64,000 bases of DNA from Streptomyces piniterrae (GCF_005048155.1 NZ_SUMB01000003.1:310001-374000), one strand, 5' to 3'. Numbered from the stretch's first letter, positions 46,250 to 54,922 are shown. Notes: generated by a model from the letters alone, not told the origin. Numbers and translations are program-made.

Positions 46250-46268
46250 GTTCTTAGAACGTTCTTAG
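46250..46268. promoter_or_regulatory. 11-bp-period direct repeat GTTCTTAG-AAC-GTTCTTAG
   Basis: Two exact 8-mers GTTCTTAG spaced 11 bp apart, ending 23 bp before the lipoprotein start. Direct repeats on one DNA face are typical of OmpR/PhoB-type response regulators. Degenerate CTCAGAACR units extend upstream from about 46150. A CCTTAAGG-type motif near 46075 on the other side could serve the divergent reductase gene. Confidence 0.4.
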
Positions 46269-46291
46269 GTGCGGCCCGTATCCACATCCCC

Positions 46292-48286
46292 ATGGAATCC
46301 ACCAACATGCGCCGCCGCCGCGGCACCCGGGTGCTGGCCGCCTCCCTCGCGCTCGGCGCCACCGCCCTCGGCATCACCGGATGCGACAGCGCGTCCGCCG
46401 GAACCGTCGAGGGGCGCCGACTCGAACTGCCCGTCACGGGTGGCACGGCCGTCGTCGACACCGGCTCGCTCGCGGTGACCGCGCGCACCGGTGACGGTAA
46501 GAAGCTGGTGCTGTCCGACCCTGCGGCCGGTCAGCTCGGCGAGCCGGGGCCGGTGACCAGGACGGCCGCCGGGGTGCGCTGGAACTATCCCGCCAAGGGG
46601 CTGAGTGTGACGGCCCGTTCGGACGACGGACGGCTGCGGATCACGCTGCGGTCCGACCGCGACGGCTCCCTCGCCTGGCCGGTGACCGGCACCGATCCCG
46701 CTGCCTCCGCCGTCCAGCTCCCGCGCGGCGAGGGCCTGGACATCCCCGTGCGGGACGCCTTCTGGAACTCGGAGAAGGGCGGGCTGGCCGGCAGCAAGGT
46801 CGATGTGGGAGCAGAACTGTCCCTGCCGCTGTGGGGCTACTCCCTGGGCGGCGGTGGAGCGACCGGGCGCGGGCACGGCGTCAGCTATCTCACCCCCACC
46901 GACCTCGGCACCTCCCTGCGCTTCGCGTCCGCCGGAGGCCGGCTGCGCGCCACGGCCGCGCACGCCTTCGACGCCGGCGAGGGCACCCGTACGTACTCCG
47001 TGTCCTTCTCCCTCACCGACGGCAATCCGGTCGCCCCCGCCGCCGACTACCGCTCCTACCTCGCCCAGACCGGCCAACTCGGCAGTCTGCGCAGGAAGAT
47101 CGAGAAGAACCCGGCCAACGGCAAGCTGCTCGGCGCCTTCCACGCCTACCTCTGGGGCGAGGCGCGGACCGCGTCCGGTGTCGGCCGGCTGAAGCGGCTC
47201 GGTGTGGACCGGATGTGGCTCGGTTACGACTCCGGCCCCGGCGCGATGGACGCCCCCGGGGTGCGGGCCGCCCAGCAGGCGGGCTATCTCGTCGGCCCGT
47301 ACGACTCGTTCGCCAACGGCCAGGACCCCCGGACCGCGGACAGCCCCACCTCCGCCTGGCCCGGCCGCGTCTACCCCGACTTCTGCGTACGGAAGGCGGA
47401 CGGCACCGCGCAGACCGGGTTCGGCGGGCGCGGCTGCTATCTCAGCTCGCGCGCCTTCGAGAAGGCCGAGCCGACGAAGCACTATCTGGCCGACCGCACC
47501 CGCTCGATGGTCGCCAACGGCGCGGACAGCTACTTCCTCGACGTCGACGCGACCGGTGAGCTGTTCCGCGACCACGGTGCCGGTCATCAGATGACCAAGG
47601 CGGGCGACCGCGAGAGCCGGCTCGCCCGGATGCGGCGGCTGGCGAAGGGCCTCGTCCTCGGCTCGGAGACCGCCCAGCCCTGGGCGAACCAGGTGCTGGC
47701 GTTCGACCACGGGGCGGGCACCCCGGTCGCCGACGGCCTGTGGAAGCTGGAGCGCGACAGGCCGACGTGGGGCGGCTACTACCCGCAGAACGCCCCGAAG
47801 GCGTTCTTCAAGCCGGTGCGGCTGCCCGCCGAGCTGGCCACGGCCATGTACGACCCCAAGTACCGCGTGCCGCTGTACGAGACCGCGCTGCACAGCTCAC
47901 TGGTCAACGCCGAGCGCTGGGAGCTGTCCTACGACAAGCTGCCGGCCCAGAAGACCACTCGGGCGCTGCTCGCGATGCTCTACAACACCCCGCTCAACTT
48001 CGTTCTCGACGGTCCGACGCTGACGAAGAACGGGCCCGAACTCGCCGCGCTGCAAAGGTACTTCGCACCGCTGCACCGGGCCTCCGGCACCGAGCGGATG
48101 ACGTCCTTCCGGTGGCTGACCGGCGATCGCACCGTCCAGCGCACGGTCTTCGGCGACGGCACGCTGACCGTCACCGCCAACTTCGGCAACAAGGCACACC
48201 AGGGCCTCCCGCCCGGCTGCGTCGACGCAAAGCTGCACACCGACACCCAGCCGCGACGCTTGTGCCCGGCGAGGGTTGGCGGGTGA
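46292..48286 (+). CDS. Lipoprotein, probable glycoside hydrolase with (alpha/beta)-barrel
   Basis: A 664-residue exported protein. The signal sequence ends in a lipobox LGITGC, so it should be lipid-anchored outside the membrane. The N-terminal part (about 35-240) is beta-rich, like the galactose-mutarotase-type domain before GH barrels. The central region has LGAFHAYLWGEA, DRMWLGYDSG, DSYFLDVDATGELF and VLGSETAQPWAN; the Asp/Glu residues could be catalytic. It reminds me of GH101/GH129-type barrels, but the assignment is tentative. ATG 46292 or 46307 may be the start. It converges with the truncated ATPase gene. Confidence 0.6.
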   Translation: MESTNMRRRRGTRVLAASLALGATALGITGCDSASAGTVEGRRLELPVTGGTAVVDTGSLAVTARTGDGKKLVLSDPAAGQLGEPGPVTRTAAGVRWNYPAKGLSVTARSDDGRLRITLRSDRDGSLAWPVTGTDPAASAVQLPRGEGLDIPVRDAFWNSEKGGLAGSKVDVGAELSLPLWGYSLGGGGATGRGHGVSYLTPTDLGTSLRFASAGGRLRATAAHAFDAGEGTRTYSVSFSLTDGNPVAPAADYRSYLAQTGQLGSLRRKIEKNPANGKLLGAFHAYLWGEARTASGVGRLKRLGVDRMWLGYDSGPGAMDAPGVRAAQQAGYLVGPYDSFANGQDPRTADSPTSAWPGRVYPDFCVRKADGTAQTGFGGRGCYLSSRAFEKAEPTKHYLADRTRSMVANGADSYFLDVDATGELFRDHGAGHQMTKAGDRESRLARMRRLAKGLVLGSETAQPWANQVLAFDHGAGTPVADGLWKLERDRPTWGGYYPQNAPKAFFKPVRLPAELATAMYDPKYRVPLYETALHSSLVNAERWELSYDKLPAQKTTRALLAMLYNTPLNFVLDGPTLTKNGPELAALQRYFAPLHRASGTERMTSFRWLTGDRTVQRTVFGDGTLTVTANFGNKAHQGLPPGCVDAKLHTDTQPRRLCPARVGG

Positions 48287-48339
48287 GCGAGAGAGTGGGC
48301 GATCGGGTGCGGGGGTGAGCGGGCAGGTGGCGGGGGACG

Positions 48340-48842
48340 CTCGCACGACGGGCATAGCCGGCTGCCAGCTGGGTCTTGCCGACACCACCGGTACCGGCCA
48401 GCACCTGGCAACGCACCGCGCTGCCACCGTCACCACCCTCACCACCGTCTGTGCCGCTGAACGCCGCCCGTATGTGCTCGGCCTCGTCGCGGTTCTGGAA
48501 GCACTGCGCACGGCGCGGGATCACACCGATCTGATGCGGCCAGGACACCGTGGCTCGTGGGGCGGCGTAGTACGCGACGGTGCCGCCGTAGCCGACATGG
48601 CCGACGGCGAGACCGTGGCCGGTGGCCTGGGCACTCACCATGCCCGGCATCGCACCCGCTGCCACCATGCCCGGCGTCACGCCCGGCACCTGGCCCGGCG
48701 ATGCGCCCGGCACCTGGCCCGGCGATGCGCCCGGCGGCAGGCCGTTCGTATACGGAAGTGCCGTATACGGAGGTGCCGCGTAGCGGGGTGCCGCGTGCTG
48801 GGGTGCGTTCGGCGGTGGGCTGGTGGCAGCCGGTCCGTTCAG
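48340..48842 (-). pseudogene. Truncated NB-ARC/TPR (STAND) ATPase remnant
   Basis: On the minus strand a frame encodes a Pro/Ala/Tyr-rich leader, then VSWPHQIGVIPRRAQCFQNR and the Walker A segment QVLAGTGGVGKTQLAAGYA, the start of NB-ARC domains in large Streptomyces TPR proteins (normally over 700 residues). Homology stops right after Walker A at about 48340, only 54 bp beyond the stop of the convergent lipoprotein gene. No Walker B, ARC or TPR part follows. The expected overlapping ATGA start is CTGA (48842-48839). It therefore looks like a decayed gene whose 3' part was deleted. Confidence 0.75.
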
Positions 48843-49324
48843 CCCTGGGACGGATCCGGCGACGGACGGGGGCCGATCTGCGCGCCTCCGTTGATCACTC
48901 CGGCGGCGATCGAACCGCCCTCGGCGCGGATCTCCACGTTCCCGCCGACGGCCAGTCCCCCCGCCCCGGCCGAAACCCCGCCCGCCGCCATGTCGCGTTG
49001 GTGTTCCTCCAGCAGCGCGCGCAGTTCGGCGGCGACCCGCTCCCGCTCGCCGTCCTCCAGGCTCTCCAGCAGCGTGGCGAACCGGGCTTCCCAGCCGGCT
49101 TCCTGACGGATCCGCACCCGCTCGGCCTCGTCCGGACCGGCCGCCTCCAGAGCCGCCGCGGTCTGCTCCAGGCGCGCCAGCTCGGCGCGTTCACGCTCGG
49201 TGTCCCCACGTCCGAACCAACCGGCCAGCCGCCGGCGGAAAGTCGTCCACTCCTCCGTGCTCGCGGCCTGCACCACCGCGGTACCGCCGGCCGTGGCCAG
49301 CGCCGTCAATGCCTCTGCCAGCAT
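48839..49324 (-). CDS. Partner protein of the STAND ATPase remnant
   Basis: A 161-residue soluble protein. Residues 1-30 are Ala-rich (LTALATAGGTAVVQAASTEEW). The middle is a long charged helix (TERERAELARLEQTAAALEA ...). A Gly-rich beta-like end with GGNVEIRAEGGSIAAGVINGGAQIGP follows. Proteins of this shape commonly precede NB-ARC/TPR genes in Streptomyces, with stop and start overlapping, as here. GGGGGAG upstream supports ATG 49324. The intact frame contrasts with the truncated downstream ATPase. Confidence 0.72.
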   Translation of the reverse strand: MLAEALTALATAGGTAVVQAASTEEWTTFRRRLAGWFGRGDTERERAELARLEQTAAALEAAGPDEAERVRIRQEAGWEARFATLLESLEDGERERVAAELRALLEEHQRDMAAGGVSAGAGGLAVGGNVEIRAEGGSIAAGVINGGAQIGPRPSPDPSQG

Positions 49325-49352
49325 CCCCGCTCCCCCTGGACCTGCTCCGTAA

Positions 49353-49448
49353 GCTGCGCCCGTAGACCGTGCGCCCGTTGGGCCGTGCGCCCGTTGGGCC
49401 GTGCCCCCGTAGGCCGTGCGCCCATCAGGTCGTGCCCCCATAGGCCGC
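49353..49448. repeat. 16-bp tandem repeat array
   Basis: About six degenerate copies of CGTGCGCCCGTTGGGC in tandem, in the gap upstream of the partner protein gene (start 49324) and downstream of the membrane protein gene. No coding potential evident. Confidence 0.75.
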
Positions 49449-49491
49449 GTCCGGCCACCGCGCCCGCAGCGTAACCGACGGGGGCCGGCCG

Positions 49492-49968
49492 CTACGGCTT
49501 GTCCGAGGGGTCGGAACGCCGCGCCAGCCACAGCCCCCGGCCCGCCGCCCACAGCAGCAGCCCGGCCACCACCGGGCCGCCGATCATGATCACCAGGCCG
49601 GCTCCGATGTTCGCGCCGACCACCCCGGCGGTCAGTACCCGCCACCCGGAGCCGATCACCAGGCCGGCCACGAGCAGCGGCCCCAGGACCTGCCACCAGC
49701 GACGATCGAAGGTCCCGCGGCGCGAGGCACGGACCAGCAGTGCCGTGCAGGCGCCCACGAGCAGCAGCGCGACCACACCGATCGCGGCCTCCAGGCCGGC
49801 TGGGATGTCCAACGGCTCGACGGCGTGGTCCAGCTCGGACGGCGGCACGCCCTGGTGGTCGTGCCGCCCCAGCAGACCCCAAGTGGCCACGGGTACCGCT
49901 GCGGCCAGGACAGCGGCGGCCACGGTGGGTATCGTGCGTGCCCTGTCCGTTCTCCTGCTCATGCTCAT
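49492..49968 (-). CDS. Hypothetical membrane protein
   Basis: A 158-residue protein with four hydrophobic segments: an N-terminal helix (IPTVAAAVLAAAVPVATWGLL), one at about 62-80 (GVVALLLVGACTALLV), and two more after RRWWQVLGPLLVAGLV. No recognisable domain. Met 49968 and Met 49962 are both possible starts. Same strand as the STAND partner gene 167 bp downstream, separated by the tandem repeat. Confidence 0.7.
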   Translation of the reverse strand: MSMSRRTDRARTIPTVAAAVLAAAVPVATWGLLGRHDHQGVPPSELDHAVEPLDIPAGLEAAIGVVALLLVGACTALLVRASRRGTFDRRWWQVLGPLLVAGLVIGSGWRVLTAGVVGANIGAGLVIMIGGPVVAGLLLWAAGRGLWLARRSDPSDKP

Positions 49969-50029
49969 GGCCCTATGGTGGCCGCTCCGGCCCCCCGGGC
50001 ACCTGAGTACACGTACTCACACGCACGCA

Positions 50030-50220
50030 GCCCGACGAACACCCAGCCCGACGAGCGCGCAGCCCCACCAGCACGCAGCCCCACCAGCACACGGCTTACC
50101 AGTACACAGCCGGTACTCACCACTGCCCGACCGGTACTCACCACCGCCCAGCCAGCACTGACCAGTACCCGGCCGGTGCACGGCCAGTACTCACCAGTAC
50201 TCAGCCAGTGACTTACCAGT
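50030..50220. repeat. Degenerate short repeats upstream of the nir operon
   Basis: Most of the 363-bp gap before the nir genes is filled with repeats: AGCCCGACGA and AGCCCCACCAGCACGC units (50030-50095), then many CCAGTACTCACC-type units (50094-50220). No gene seen. The actual nir promoter lies to the right, at 50221-50331. Confidence 0.6.
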
Positions 50221-50270
50221 CCTCACCCCGGCCACCCTCACACCACGCCCACCCCCTCGCTGAGCGCAGC

Positions 50271-50308
50271 GTTCCGCGCGGGAAACAGTGGGGATGCGGG
50301 CGGGTAAC
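50271..50308. promoter_or_regulatory. Putative GlnR box array upstream of the nir operon
   Basis: GTTCC-n6-GAAAC-n6-GATGC-n6-GTAAC, all 5-mers in 11-bp phase. The first pair fits the GlnR consensus gTnAC-n6-GaAAC well and the last half-site (GTAAC) is in register. It ends 23 bp before the ATG of the first reductase gene, the same distance as the narB site. Confidence 0.55.
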
Positions 50309-50331
50309 AGCCGGGCCGCAGGCTGACGGGC

Positions 50332-51780
50332 ATGACTTCGACAACGCGAGTGGTGGTGATCGGCGGCGGGATGGCCGGTGCCCGGCTCGCCCGCCAGCTG
50401 ACCGCGGCGCCCGCCACCTCGGCCGGCGCCGGCGGCGCCGTGGATGCCGCGGTCACCGTCACCGTCATCGGCGAGGAGCCGCACCCGCCGTACAACCGCG
50501 TCCTGCTCGCCGAGGTCCTCGCGGGCCGCTACGCGCCGGAGGTCATCGCGCTGCCGTCGCCCGGCAGCGGTGTGCGCCGGCTGAGCGGCGTGCGGGCCGT
50601 ACGGATCGACCGGGACGCGCGGCGGGTGCTGTGCGACGACGGTCAGGACGTCCCGTACGACATCCTGGTGCTGGCCACCGGCGCCAACCCGGTGCTGCCG
50701 CCGCTGCGTGGTCTCTTCACGCCCGGCCGCGGCGATCTCCCGGACGGTGTGCACCCCTTCCGCACCATGGACGACTGTCAGGCGCTGGCCGCCGCGGTCC
50801 GGCCCGGCGCGCCGGTCGTGGTGATCGGCGGCGGGCTGCTCGGTGTCTCCGCGGCCCGTGCGCTGGCCGGGCGCGGCGCCCAGGTCGTCCTCGCCCACCA
50901 GGGCGAGCACCTCATGGAGCGCCACCTCGATGCGGACGCCGCGGCGCTGCTCGGCAGGCACATGGCCGCCCTCGGCATCGAGGTGCACACCGAGTGCCGC
51001 GTCCGGGGCATCGAAACCGGCCCGCAGCAGGCGGCGCCGGCGCAGCAGTCCCCCGCCGGCCCCGACTCCCCCGCCCCCCGCGCCGTACGCGCCGTGGAGC
51101 TCGCCGACGGCTTCCGTCTCGACGCGGAGCTGGTGGTCCTGGCCTGCGGTGTCCGGCCCCGCATCGGGCTCGCCGAGGCCGCCGGTCTGGACGTCGGCCG
51201 CGGTATCCGGGTGGACGACACCCTGCGCACCAGCGACCCGCGCATCTTCGCCATCGGCGACTGCGCCGAGCACAACGGCACGGTCTACGGCCTGGCGGGC
51301 GCCGCCCAGGAACAGGCCGACGCGGTCGCCCGCGTGCTGCCGCACGTCCTGGCAGGAGCGCCGTCCGGACCGGCCGCGCCCGCGCCGTCCGGCACCGCCC
51401 CGTACACCGGCACCCGGGCCCTGACCCGGCTCACCCTGGCCTCCCAGGAGGCCCCCGCGACCACACCCCCCACGGGGTCGGACGGGTCCGCCGGATCCGG
51501 CGACCCCACCAGCCCCACCAGCCCTACCAGCCCTTCCTTCCCCTTCGACCTCGCCGCTTTCGGCGAGACCACCCCACTTCCCGGCGACGACGTCGTCCGC
51601 CTCTCCGACGCCACCCGGACGTCCTATCGCAAGGTCGTCGTGCGCGGAGACCGGCTGGTCGGCGGCATCCTCCTCGGCGATCTCGGCACCGTCGGCGCGC
51701 TCGCCCGCACCTGGGAGGGCGACGAGCCGCTCCCCGCAGCACCGCTGCTCCACCTGCTCACCACCGATGGAGGCTTCTGA
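50332..51780 (+). CDS. NirB-like FAD/NAD(P)H oxidoreductase
   Basis: A 482-residue flavoprotein of the pyridine nucleotide-disulfide-fold type. FAD site VVVIGGGMAGARLARQL, NAD(P) site VVVIGGGLLGVSAARAL, FAD end motif FAIGDCAEHNG. The C-terminus has a NirB-like segment (RKVVVRGDRLVGGILLGD), but there is no [2Fe-2S] or siroheme domain. A Pro/Ser/Gly-rich insert near residue 390 separates the two parts. It lies 2 bp before the full-length nirB and probably works with it or supplies electrons to nitrate/nitrite reduction. Confidence 0.88.
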   Translation: MTSTTRVVVIGGGMAGARLARQLTAAPATSAGAGGAVDAAVTVTVIGEEPHPPYNRVLLAEVLAGRYAPEVIALPSPGSGVRRLSGVRAVRIDRDARRVLCDDGQDVPYDILVLATGANPVLPPLRGLFTPGRGDLPDGVHPFRTMDDCQALAAAVRPGAPVVVIGGGLLGVSAARALAGRGAQVVLAHQGEHLMERHLDADAAALLGRHMAALGIEVHTECRVRGIETGPQQAAPAQQSPAGPDSPAPRAVRAVELADGFRLDAELVVLACGVRPRIGLAEAAGLDVGRGIRVDDTLRTSDPRIFAIGDCAEHNGTVYGLAGAAQEQADAVARVLPHVLAGAPSGPAAPAPSGTAPYTGTRALTRLTLASQEAPATTPPTGSDGSAGSGDPTSPTSPTSPSFPFDLAAFGETTPLPGDDVVRLSDATRTSYRKVVVRGDRLVGGILLGDLGTVGALARTWEGDEPLPAAPLLHLLTTDGGF

Positions 51781-51782
51781 TC

Positions 51783-54395
51783 ATGGCCGCAGCCGCCACC
51801 CCGAACACCACGCCCGCCCGCCCCACCATCGTGCTCGTAGGACACGGCATGGTCGGCCAGCGCTTCCTGGAGGAGCTCGCCGACCGTGGCGTCACCGAGC
51901 GCGCACGGGTGGTCGTGCTCTGCGAGGAGCCCCGCCCGGCCTACGACCGCGTCCAGCTGACGTCGTACTTCGCCGGCCGCACCCCCGAGGACCTGAGCCT
52001 CACCGAGGCCGGCTTCATGGAGCGGCACGGCATCGAGCTCCACCTGGGCGACCCGGCCACCGCGATCGACCGCGACACCCGCACGGTGACCGCGCGCTCC
52101 GGCCTGACGGTCCGTTACGACAGCCTGGTGCTGGCCACCGGCTCGTACCCGTTCGTGCCGCCGGTACCGGGCAAGGACAGCACGGGCTGCTTCGTCTACC
52201 GCACCATCGAGGACCTGCTCGACATCGAGGAGTACGCCAAGAACTCCGGCACCGGTGTGGTCGTCGGCGGCGGACTGCTCGGCCTGGAGGCGGCCGGCGC
52301 GCTCAAGGGGCTCGGCCTGACGACGCACATCGTGGAGTTCAACCCGCGGCTGATGGCCCTCCAGGTCGACGAGGGCGGCGGCAGCGCGCTGCGCCGCACC
52401 GTCGAGGAGATGGGCCTGGAGGTGCACACCGGCGTCGGCGGCAAGGAGATCGTCGCGGGCGACGGCGGCACCGTCACCGCCATGGAACTCTCCGACGGTT
52501 CGCGGATCGACACCGACCTGGTCATCTTCTCCGCCGGTGTCCGCCCGCGCGACCAGCTCGCCCGGGACTGCGGTCTGACGGTCGGCGAGCGCGGCGGTAT
52601 CACCATCGACGAGCAGTGCCGCACCAGCGACCCCGCCGTCTACGCGATCGGCGAATGCGCGCTGGCCAGCGACGGCCGGGTCTACGGCCTGGTCGCACCG
52701 GGCTACGACATGGCGCGGGTCGCCGCCGACGCCCTCGCCGGGCAGGACGGCAGCTTCACCGGTGCCGATCTCTCCACCAAGCTCAAGCTGCTCGGTGTGG
52801 ACGTCGCGTCCTTCGGCGATGCGCACGGCACCACCGAGGGCTGCCTCGACGTCGTCTACTCGGACTCCCGCAGCGGCGTCTACAAGAAGCTGGTCATCGG
52901 CGCGGAGGGCGAGCTGCTGGGCGGTGTGCTGGTCGGCGACGCGGAGGCGTACGGCATGCTGCGCCCGCTGACCGGCAGTGTGCCGCCGCTGGCGCCGGAG
53001 CAGCTGGTGCTCCCCGCCGGGGCGGGCGCGCCGGCCGCGCTCGGCCCGTCCGCGCTGCCGGACGACGCGGTGATCTGCAACTGTCACAACGTCACCAAGG
53101 GCGCGATCCGTTCCGCGGTCACCGAGCACTCCTGCGGCACCGTGCCCGAGGTCAAGAAGTGCACCAAGGCCGGTACCGGCTGCGGCTCCTGTGTGAAGGC
53201 GCTGACCAGCCTGGTCAACGACGAGTTGGAGGCCAGCGGGGTCAGCGTCGACAAGGGGCTGTGCGGCTGCTTCCCGCACACCCGCGCCGAGCTCTACGAG
53301 ATCGTCCGTACGCTGCGGCTGACGACGTTCGCCGAGCTGCTGGACTCGCACGGCCGGCCGGAGGCCAGGGACGGCGACGGCTGCGAGGTCTGCAAGCCGA
53401 CCGTGGGCTCGATCATCGCCTCGCTCGCGCCCACCCTCGGCGCCGACGGCTATGTCCTCGACGGTGAGCAGGCCGCCCTCCAGGACACCAACGACCACTT
53501 CCTGGCCAACCTCCAGAAGAACGGCTCGTACTCGATCGTGCCGCGCATCCCCGGCGGTGAGATCACCCCGGAGAAGCTGATCGTCATCGGCGAGGTGGCC
53601 CGCGACTTCGGCCTCTACACCAAGATCACCGGAGGGCAGCGGATCGACCTGTTCGGCGCCCGGGTCGACCAGCTCCCGCAGGTCTGGGCCCGGCTGGTGG
53701 ACGCCGGCTTCGAGTCGGGGCACGCGTACGGCAAGGCGCTGCGCACCGTGAAGTCCTGCGTCGGGCAGACCTGGTGCAGATACGGCGTGCAGGACTCGGT
53801 CCGGATGGCCATCGATCTGGAGCTGCGCTACCGGGGGCTCAGGTCCCCGCACAAGCTCAAGTCCGCGGTCTCCGGCTGCGCCCGCGAATGCGCGGAGGCG
53901 CGCGGCAAGGACTTCGGTGTGATCGCCACGTCCAACGGCTGGAACCTGTACGTCGGCGGCAACGGCGGCGCGGACCCGCGGCACGCCGATCTGCTCGCCC
54001 AGGACCTGGACGACGAGGAACTCATCCGCCTCATCGACCGGTTCCTGATGTTCTACATCCGCACCGCCGACCGGCTGGAGCGCACCTCCGCCTGGCTGGA
54101 GCGGATCGATGGCGGCCTCGATCACGTACGCGACGTCGTCGTCCATGACTCGCTGGGGCTGTGCGACGAACTGGAGGCCCTGATGGCCGACCACGTCCAC
54201 CACTACCGCGACGAGTGGGCCGAGACGCTCAACGACCCCGAGCGGCTGTCCCGCTTCGTCTCCTTCGTCAACGCGCCGGACGCCCCGGACCCGTCGGTCC
54301 GGTTCGTGCCGGAGCGCGACCAGGTCAAGCCGGACCTGACGCTGCTGGCCGGCCCGACCCTGCCCGTTCGCACCCTGGAAGGGACCTCCGTCTGA
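51783..54395 (+). CDS. nirB: Assimilatory nitrite reductase [NAD(P)H], large subunit
   Basis: An 870-residue NirB. N-terminal FAD/NAD(P)H module (IVLVGHGMVGQRFLEEL; GVVVGGGLLGLEAAGAL). A BFD-like [2Fe-2S] domain follows at about 430-470 (CNCHNVTKGAI ... GTGCGSC). The C-terminal sulfite/nitrite-reductase domain carries siroheme-[4Fe-4S] ligands C659, C665 (KSCVGQTWCRYG) and C699, C703 (SGCARECAEA). It reduces nitrite to ammonium with six electrons from NAD(P)H. Start is 2 bp after the upstream reductase; the stop overlaps nirD by TGATG. All cofactor ligands are present. Confidence 0.97.
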   Translation: MAAAATPNTTPARPTIVLVGHGMVGQRFLEELADRGVTERARVVVLCEEPRPAYDRVQLTSYFAGRTPEDLSLTEAGFMERHGIELHLGDPATAIDRDTRTVTARSGLTVRYDSLVLATGSYPFVPPVPGKDSTGCFVYRTIEDLLDIEEYAKNSGTGVVVGGGLLGLEAAGALKGLGLTTHIVEFNPRLMALQVDEGGGSALRRTVEEMGLEVHTGVGGKEIVAGDGGTVTAMELSDGSRIDTDLVIFSAGVRPRDQLARDCGLTVGERGGITIDEQCRTSDPAVYAIGECALASDGRVYGLVAPGYDMARVAADALAGQDGSFTGADLSTKLKLLGVDVASFGDAHGTTEGCLDVVYSDSRSGVYKKLVIGAEGELLGGVLVGDAEAYGMLRPLTGSVPPLAPEQLVLPAGAGAPAALGPSALPDDAVICNCHNVTKGAIRSAVTEHSCGTVPEVKKCTKAGTGCGSCVKALTSLVNDELEASGVSVDKGLCGCFPHTRAELYEIVRTLRLTTFAELLDSHGRPEARDGDGCEVCKPTVGSIIASLAPTLGADGYVLDGEQAALQDTNDHFLANLQKNGSYSIVPRIPGGEITPEKLIVIGEVARDFGLYTKITGGQRIDLFGARVDQLPQVWARLVDAGFESGHAYGKALRTVKSCVGQTWCRYGVQDSVRMAIDLELRYRGLRSPHKLKSAVSGCARECAEARGKDFGVIATSNGWNLYVGGNGGADPRHADLLAQDLDDEELIRLIDRFLMFYIRTADRLERTSAWLERIDGGLDHVRDVVVHDSLGLCDELEALMADHVHHYRDEWAETLNDPERLSRFVSFVNAPDAPDPSVRFVPERDQVKPDLTLLAGPTLPVRTLEGTSV

Positions 54396-54802
54396 TGACC
54401 ACCGCACTGACCCCTGATGCCGCAGTCGGCTCCCGGACCCCGGGGGCGGACGCCCAGGACGCCACCGCCACCGTCGAGATCTTCGGGCCGCAGGGCTGGT
54501 TCGCGGTCTGCGCGCGGGAGGACCTCATCCCGGGGCGCGGCGTGGCCGCCCTGCTCCCGGACGGCGAGCAGGTGGCCCTGTTCGTCGACCGGGCCGGACG
54601 GGCCTACGCGATCGCCAACCGTGATCCGTTCACCGGCGCCTACGTTCTCTCCCGCGGTCTGACGGGCTCCTCCGCCAACCGCCCGTTCGTGGCGTCTCCG
54701 CTGCTCAAGCAGCGTTTCGACCTGGCGACCGGGGAGTGCCTGGACGATCCGTCGGTGTCGGTACGGGCGTATCAGGTGCGGGTGCGGGGCGAGGAAGGCT
54801 GA
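54395..54802 (+). CDS. nirD: Nitrite reductase small subunit (Rieske-like)
   Basis: A 135-residue NirD with the Rieske-like beta fold: EIFGPQGWFAVCAREDLIPG, VALFVDRAGRAYAIANRDPF, and a C-terminal strand RFDLATGECLDD. As usual for NirD, the Rieske Cys/His ligands are absent, so it is a structural partner of NirB. Translationally coupled to nirB (1-bp overlap). The N-terminal 25 residues are a polar extension. Confidence 0.95.
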   Translation: MTTALTPDAAVGSRTPGADAQDATATVEIFGPQGWFAVCAREDLIPGRGVAALLPDGEQVALFVDRAGRAYAIANRDPFTGAYVLSRGLTGSSANRPFVASPLLKQRFDLATGECLDDPSVSVRAYQVRVRGEEG

Positions 54803-54826
54803 CCCCGCACTGACGGACCCCCGACG

Positions 54827-54842
54827 CGCAACCCATGGGTTG
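54827..54842. promoter_or_regulatory. Palindromic operator 1 of the SRPBCC-arsR operon
   Basis: GCAACCCATGGGTTGC, a perfect 16-bp inverted repeat, 81 bp before the SRPBCC start. Size and symmetry fit an ArsR-family dimer. Confidence 0.65.
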
Positions 54843-54859
54843 CACCTCCCGCCGCTACG

Positions 54860-54875
54860 TGCAACCATTGGGTAG
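54860..54875. promoter_or_regulatory. Palindromic operator 2 of the SRPBCC-arsR operon
   Basis: GCAACCATTGGGTAGC, matching operator 1 at 13 of 16 positions, centred 33 bp away (three helical turns). The pair probably flanks or overlaps the promoter and is bound by the ArsR protein encoded two genes downstream. Confidence 0.6.
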
Positions 54876-54922
54876 CACGTACGGAAGTGCCGGACGAAGA
54901 GCCGAACGGCGGGAGGACCACC

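Noticed and set aside
49353..50220. Clusters of short repeats that could be mistaken for a CRISPR array
   Set aside because: Units are contiguous or degenerate, there are no unique spacers of constant length, and no cas genes occur in the window.
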